Assembly: GCA_021613335.1 (NCBI GenBank)
Contig: JAJTWR010000072.1
Span: forward strand, 87,341 to 151,340
Direction: 5' to 3'
DNA length: 64,000 nt
Origin: Whitmania pigra
Taxonomy: Eukaryota; Annelida; Clitellata; Hirudinida; Haemopidae
The position numbers and the translations under genes were made by a program. The notes beneath the pieces were generated by a model. It did no database searches, was not told the origin of the DNA, and saw nothing but the letters and a program-made list of their open reading frames with translations. Positions within the stretch are counted from its first letter, which is position 1, and every line of letters starts with the position of its first letter. This document shows positions 58,520 to 64,000 of this stretch, in pieces.

Positions 58520-60840
58520 CTCTAAGTGACGTTAAGGTTGATATTGTAGTCATGTAATAATGATATTGATAATGACAATAATAGTAATAATAATAACATT
58601 GATATATATTGTAATAATATTATAATAATAATTGGTAATTATTATTCATGTTAATATATATTATATATTTACTATATAATAATATAATATTATATACTAT
58701 AATAATATTATAATTCAATATAATCAATTATAACGTCTAATTCGTTATATCGTCTCCTTCATTCTATAGTCCGGCACCCTTACGGAGGTTTACGGGTTCA
58801 ACCCCCCTCCCGAAATATTAAAAAAAATTTAATTGTAAATTTTGTTTCTGAATTAGTAAGAAATGCAAGTGTATTAATTGTTTTACCAAGATTGACGTCA
58901 GCAGTTCAAAGGGCAGATGTTACAGAGCCTCCGAGAGAAAAAAAAGTGCCGTTCGAGAGGCCCCCTTTCCAGCACTAGTCATCTCTAGATGATTCGGTTG
59001 GAAAGCCAAATTTGAAAAATAATAGAATGATATGAAGTTTCCCAAACTTAATAAAATATAAAGACTCCCTAAAATTATTATAGCTCCCCCTATATAAAAA
59101 AAACTCTGGATTTTGAAAAATTAGGTGAGCCTTCCTTCCCGATCAGCATCAAGCATCTTCAGAGAGTAGCAATAAAAATTGTATGCCTATTTCAATTTTG
59201 AGCTCTTATGTTCATGGGCCCCTAACCTTTCCTAAGCCCAGGTGCGGCACACCGACTGCACCCCTCTCTCGTGAGGCATGATATGCTGGGTCTGATTTGT
59301 GTCGAAAGCTGGTTAACGAAAGAAGTCAGTCACCTGGGCAAAACACTTTTCAGTTTGGAGAAATTTAAATTACATTCGATCTGCTTTTCCTTACAAACAA
59401 AAATAACAGTAACTGTTTTGAAGTGATAAACCAGACAAGCTGATATCCTTTTAACCCAGCCACACATCGCATAAAATATAAGTTTTATTTGTATTAATTG
59501 TCGTACAAAAATATTGTAAGAAATTGTATTACAACGTGATATTTATAACTTGGAAAAATAAAAAACTTGAACCCCCCTCCCCGAAATCATTTTCTGGCTA
59601 CTGATAGTAGGGCTACCAAACAAATTATCGGAGGACTAAAACTACTACCCCTAAAACAGGAGTGATGCAGAACACTTATTAAATTTTAATTACATTTTTT
59701 GGAATTCCATTCTTGGAAAAATTTGTTCGTATATGCCTGCGCGTTATGAAGAACATATTTGATCGACTTCAACAGATGTCAACACGTTTTTACGACGAAA
59801 TACCTGAACACAAAATTTGGATCACTGCTGTTAAAATCTCCTATCCGGTATAGACGTCGATGCAATTAATCAAAATTGGATAGAATTTGGAAATTTCTAT
59901 CACATGGGGTCAAATCTTGAAGTTGATACATAATTGTCAATCATTCAGCAATTGAGAATTGCAACATGCACGCACTCAGTAACATGCATACAAAACATAC
60001 TAAGACTAGGTTTTTACCTCAAGTGTCTCCTGGTAAAAGATAAGCATTGTCAAGTTCTAGTTGTAAATTGTTTCACCCAAAATCATAATGCCTAGAAGTA
60101 TTCTCAAACAAAAGGGCTGGATCTGTAACAAAGTTCACACAGGTCAGAGATTGTGTTCTTCAAAAACCAAAAAAAGATGGTGGGCAGCACAGTGGGCAAA
60201 TCCAAAAATTGTCTGCTCTGAGATGGGGATGAGCATAGAGCATCAAATCCACAAAATGAAACGAATTGATGGTGAAGAATTGGCTAATGCAGTGATAGAA
60301 TTTGAGGCTGAGTTGAGACAGGAAATGCTGTGACTGGAGAAATCTTGCAGATTCATGGTTTTATACACAAGTACACCCTTAAATCTGCTTGATGATAATT
60401 TTGATTGTAAACTTGGTGAAGATATAGAAAAAGAGATTTCAGTATTTTGTGGAAGCTTCGGGCAATGACAAAAATGAATGGGCCACTTGAACTTCATACC
60501 TTGGGTATTGCACACCTAATATTGTGAATTGGCTGCATATCTTCCTTAACAGAGCTATTAGTGTTGCCAACTCTGAGCACTATTTCTCAAAAACCAAGAT
60601 CATAAAAACTTATATCAGCAAAGATCCCTATTGGAGCCAGAATGGTTGGGAAATGCAGCCTTAATATCATTACACACAAGAACATACTTGCTTATCCACA
60701 CAACAAAAATACAAATGTTCAGAAAGCATTTTTAAGTTATGCATCTCCAAAATTAAAAATTATAATTTTAAATCTGATCTTTGCAGACAAAACTCTTCAC
60801 CAGCAATTTCAAAAGCTTGGTTATCATTCAATGCTGGATT
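58520..60840. other. AT-rich gap, microsatellite and short frames
   Basis: 58556-58720 is an impure (AAT/TA)n run. A plus-strand open frame at 60088-60333 (81 codons, containing GEELANAVIEFEAELRQE) looks protein-like but I recognise no family, and the following region has no open extension. If the CDK9-like gene continues, its exons should be here; I see none. Confidence 0.4.
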
Positions 60841-60847
60841 TTTTGTT

Positions 60848-61491
60848 TTAATATTTTTTAAGTGGTTCAGAAACCTGAAAATAGAATTTTATATATTTTT
60901 GTAATAACATAAAGAGTAACATTAAGGATAAAGAAACTACAAACTTTTGGGCTGAGTATATTCCTTCCACATTAGATAAATCCATGATATCATCACAAAT
61001 GAATGAATCATAATATTTCCTGAGATTTAAAAAAATCACACAATAAAGTTCAAGCACTTAATCTCACAATTACTATAACACTTACGCTCTTAGTTTATCT
61101 TCCTCATATAACAATTCTGGAACTGGAGTCTCGTCCAAAAATCTATCATATTTCGGCTCAATTTTTGGGGGAAAAGCAGCCATCACATCATACCACACAG
61201 GTTTGTCTGCTTCCTTTATAACACCAGTTCTTAAAAGCGATGTCATCCTAAATAATTAATTCTAATTAATAGACTACTTAATTCTCAAACTCGGAATGTA
61301 AAATGGTATGTTAACGTCGTCAACCGGACCATTCATCGTATTACCTGAGTATTATCAACTACCTCTTAATCAAATGTATTTGCATCGGTTGCGACGTGAT
61401 AACTCAAAGCAAAACAAGATATACTAAAGTTTGCGGCAATAAAATACCTGGTGAAAACACTGCCCAATTTCTCCAATCTGCTGCCGGCCAT
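60848..61491 (-). CDS. MRPS23: MRPS23, mitochondrial small-subunit protein S23
   Basis: Minus-strand exons 61491-61448, 61247-61086 and from 61019 join in phase. Exon 1 reads MAGSRLEKLGSVFTR, as in human (MAGSRLETVGSIFSR). Exon 2 gives LLRTGVIKEADKPVWYDVMA, then AFPPKIEP and PELLYEEDKLRA, matching [21 protein letters not shown] and the HEDRIRA part. Exon 3 begins KYYDSF and continues to QKF near 60941, where a GT donor is present. Read through, it reaches a stop at 60848 with a hydrophobic, Leu-rich tail that does not look like the family. So the true 3' end may be a further exon. mS23 is part of the mitochondrial ribosome small subunit; the C-terminal part varies in length between animals. 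Confidence 0.85.
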
Positions 61492-63260
61492 CGTCAACTG
61501 GGGTGAATCAAAATAAGCGATTAATCGCTCAACCTGACAAAGAAATCTTATTTTCTGCAGTTGTGCAAATGAATTTGACAATTTGTTAAAAATTGTATGC
61601 TATTCATAATAATTATTTTTAAGATCACTTTAAGATAAAAATTAATTTATATCCATAATACATTTTTGAAGTTGCCAATTTTGTTAAAACCTCAATATAA
61701 GCTAACAATTTAATCAAAGTATTATACCACCCTTGCGCTGAAATAATTATTTTTAAAATTTTTCGAAGCCTTCTTGTATAATATATATGTGGGTAAAACC
61801 GTCCGAGCTGCACAAAGCCTTAATGAGATGAAAAATAAGATAGCTCCACCCGAACAACAAAATTAGTTCCGCCTATAATGATTAAAAGTAAATATATATT
61901 TAATTATACCGCTATGTCGCGAGGTGTCTACTAAATTATAAAAATTTGACATGACTAGAAGTTCTTCGCAAATGTACATTATTTTGAAGAATATAAAAGT
62001 ATGGCACGATTATCTATTACAAAGTGATTGAGAAAAACATTTTCATCAGTACTTAGAAGTAGCAATTTGCAATTCTAATACTTTATGATGAAATGACATG
62101 CGACCAATGTTCTCTAATTTCTTATCAGTCTGAGCGGTAAAAGTATAGTTTTGAGCGGCACATTTTTATGCCTGAGCATACCCAATAAGGGTAGCCCTGA
62201 AAAAGATTATTTTGGAACCCATAATACAATGCAACACAATAATATTTCCTCAGACGGAATAGTATTACCGGATAAGTTCCAGGTTACGCTGGAAACTGGA
62301 GTACCCGTTCCCAAGCCTATGCCAAAAGAACTGATCCAGGTATGATTCTATATGAATGTTTGAGATGACACGCATCCTCTTGAACTTGTCTTCAGCTCAG
62401 CTCCATAAGTTCTCAACCTCGTTTGGAGCGACAAACATAACCGAGTGGTTCACTGTAGCATGTGCTAAACCAAAACCTATGATATAACAAGAACATACAG
62501 AAGCTTGTGTCGATAAAGAACAAATTCCAATGTGCCTCAAGAAGGAAGGAGGTTCTAATTTCCAGACTCTGAGTTGGAAAATATGCTCTGAATCAACACC
62601 TATTTCTCTTTTTTTTTAAATCATCCGGAAGGAAAATGCCAGGTGTCCCCTCAAGAAGATGAAATATCCGGCCCAGTCTATCCTGAGGGAAGAAATTAAA
62701 TTCAAAACATATCTAAGATGATATTCAAGCTTAGCAATCCGGCGAGTGTGGACATTATTTAAACATTGGAGTCACTTAAGAGAATTATAATAATACATAT
62801 CTTTATATACATACAATATATATTTCTTTTACATAACTAAAACTAATTAACAAGTCCAAATCATCTTAGTTATGCAACGGACCTTAACCAAATAAATAAA
62901 TGAATAAATTAATAAATGGCGATAGCCCCTCATCGGTTATCTCGATCCTCAGAACTAATCGCCGACTTTGAAGTGAAAACGCCGACTTCCCACTTTAAAG
63001 TGGTTGAGGTTTTGAGTATTTATAAATAAAATGAAACAATTGTAGAAATAATTTCGTTAATTGTTCTCAAGTACAATAAGTAATGATGATGATTATCATA
63101 AAATAAAACTCTTTTTTTTTTATCTCACGTTCTTTTTATCATACTTATTTAAAAAAAGCCTAATAATGACCATCAAACATGGCTCCTCAAAAAACTTTCG
63201 TTGGTGCAGGTGCTATTCCTAGTGCAACCTTTCAATAGCTTCCTTTCCACAGGTGTGGTT
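61492..63260. other. Gap right of MRPS23, no gene seen
   Basis: The plus frame 62151-62345 (64 codons, LPDKFQVTLETGVPVPKPMP, then KELIQ before a GT) could be one exon of an unknown gene. 62880-63060 holds short repeats. Nothing else is supported. Confidence 0.3.
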
Positions 63261-63269
63261 CTTCATCCT

Positions 63270-63530
63270 TCAAGATTGCACAGGTGAGTTCCATATTCAA
63301 GAAAGCAAGCCTTGACCTCATCAGTGTTCGTCATATAGACCCATCTCAAACCTCAGTGTAATATCCAAGCTTTTGGAGCGTCTTTTGCTGAGACGACTTG
63401 TTAACTACCTTGATTGCAACGCATTGCTTCCAGCAACACAATCTGTTACCGCCGACATCATTCCACTGAGACGGTGGTTTCAGATATTCTCAGCGCAATT
63501 GACCTCTTGACATCGACAGTGTTTCTCTAC
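63270..63530 (+). pseudogene. LINE reverse transcriptase fragment
   Basis: Plus-strand wording: SSIFKKASLDLI, then in a shifted frame RPISNLSVISKLLERLLLRR and LVNYLDCNALLPATQSV, then HHSTETVVSDILSAIDLL. The order SYRPISNLSV-KLLERL ... LLP-QS...HHSTETA is the fingers region of Jockey/CR1-type LINE reverse transcriptases. Frameshifts break it. Confidence 0.8.
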
Positions 63531-63739
63531 TCCTCCTCCTCCTTATTAAAGATACAAAAAAAAACAGACAGAAGATAGTCAAACTCAAAGTTTCAAACAA
63601 ATGTAAAAAAAAAAGTGGTCTTAAATGTAAAGCAAATGTAAAAAAAAAAGTTTATGATATGTTTAAAATTGTAACATGATACGAATGATATCCTAAACAT
63701 TTCACTTATTCTAAATTATGTACAAAGTTAAGATCCTAA

Positions 63740-64000
63740 AAAGTCTAAAACAATTTTGATATGTTGTAGTCTAAATTACATTTTGATGTGTTTGCAGTTA
63801 CAAAATAATTTTTCGATCGGTCTGTGAAAATCTGTTCACTTACTGTTTCATTTACTGGTAGAAGCGCAGTAATTGTTTTGTTCACAGATATTCTCAATAA
63901 ACTTTGCAAACGACAGGCAGACATAGTCGTCCTGAGATGACTTTTAATAAGGCGAAGTTTAGAAAATGCCCTTTCTGCATCTAATGACGTAACTGGCAGA
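63740..64000 (-). pseudogene. hAT transposase dimerisation domain, runs off the edge
   Basis: The minus strand from the right edge reads LPVTSLDAERAFSKLRLIKS, then HLRTTMSACRLQSLLRISV. This is the hAT C-terminal dimerisation pattern (PVxSxxAERxFSxLRLIKxxLRSTM). The element continues outside the window, so its state is unknown. Confidence 0.8.

Noticed and set aside
1..64000. CRISPR arrays, operons, bacterial promoters or integrons
   Set aside because: The window is a spliced animal genome. The tandem copies seen are long, few and without spacer pattern.

Overview
The window is an AT-rich animal genome segment. Its genes have many spliced exons with GT...AG introns. Most of the rest is DNA transposons, LINE fragments, short tRNA-derived repeats and tandem duplications. 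Animal-type genes (SNRK, CLPTM1L, GOLGA7, RAB3GAP1, CDK9-like, MRPS23) together with the mix of hAT, pogo/Tigger, mariner, CACTA-like and RLE-type LINE remnants suggest an invertebrate metazoan. I cannot place the phylum from the sequence alone.

Layout. 1.4-6.6 kb: SNRK kinase, plus strand, five coding exons. 6.76-7.75 kb: NAA20, minus strand, six exons, convergent with SNRK. 8.04-18.8 kb: CLPTM1L, plus strand, 17 exons, divergent from NAA20 over about 290 bp. 19.7-20.3 kb: GOLGA7, minus strand, convergent with CLPTM1L. 20.8-22.0 kb: hAT-like element holding a tRNA-like pseudogene. 22.35-23.55 kb: unidentified multi-exon gene, plus strand. 24.97-28.55 kb: GC-rich inverted repeats and a CACTA-like transposon with a DUF4806-like second ORF. 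29.24-50.45 kb: RAB3GAP1, minus strand, large and transposon-filled introns. 50.8-51.3 kb: single-exon PAR-like bZIP gene, minus strand. 55.7-57.1 kb: acidic exon(s) joined in frame to the first kinase exon of a CDK9-like gene, plus strand, with the rest of the kinase not found. 57.6-58.5 kb: mariner copy. 60.85-61.49 kb: MRPS23, minus strand. Right end: LINE reverse transcriptase fragment and hAT dimerisation domain.

The host genes are housekeeping genes with unrelated roles: kinase signalling, N-terminal acetylation, ER membrane lipid scrambling, palmitoylation, Rab GTPase regulation, circadian/PAR-type transcription, P-TEFb and mitochondrial ribosome. Nothing suggests a shared pathway beyond close, shared promoter and terminator space in the 1.4-20.3 kb block.

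No clearly undescribed biological system stands out. The most interesting items are a complete CACTA-like element next to long GC-rich inverted arms, a hAT element with an exact 8-bp target duplication carrying a nested SINE, a multi-copy tRNA-derived SINE family, exon and motif duplications plus an apparent frameshift in RAB3GAP1, and kinase-like exons inside a RAB3GAP1 intron. Exon limits were read by eye from splice consensus, phase and recalled family sequence. No alignment or search was run.
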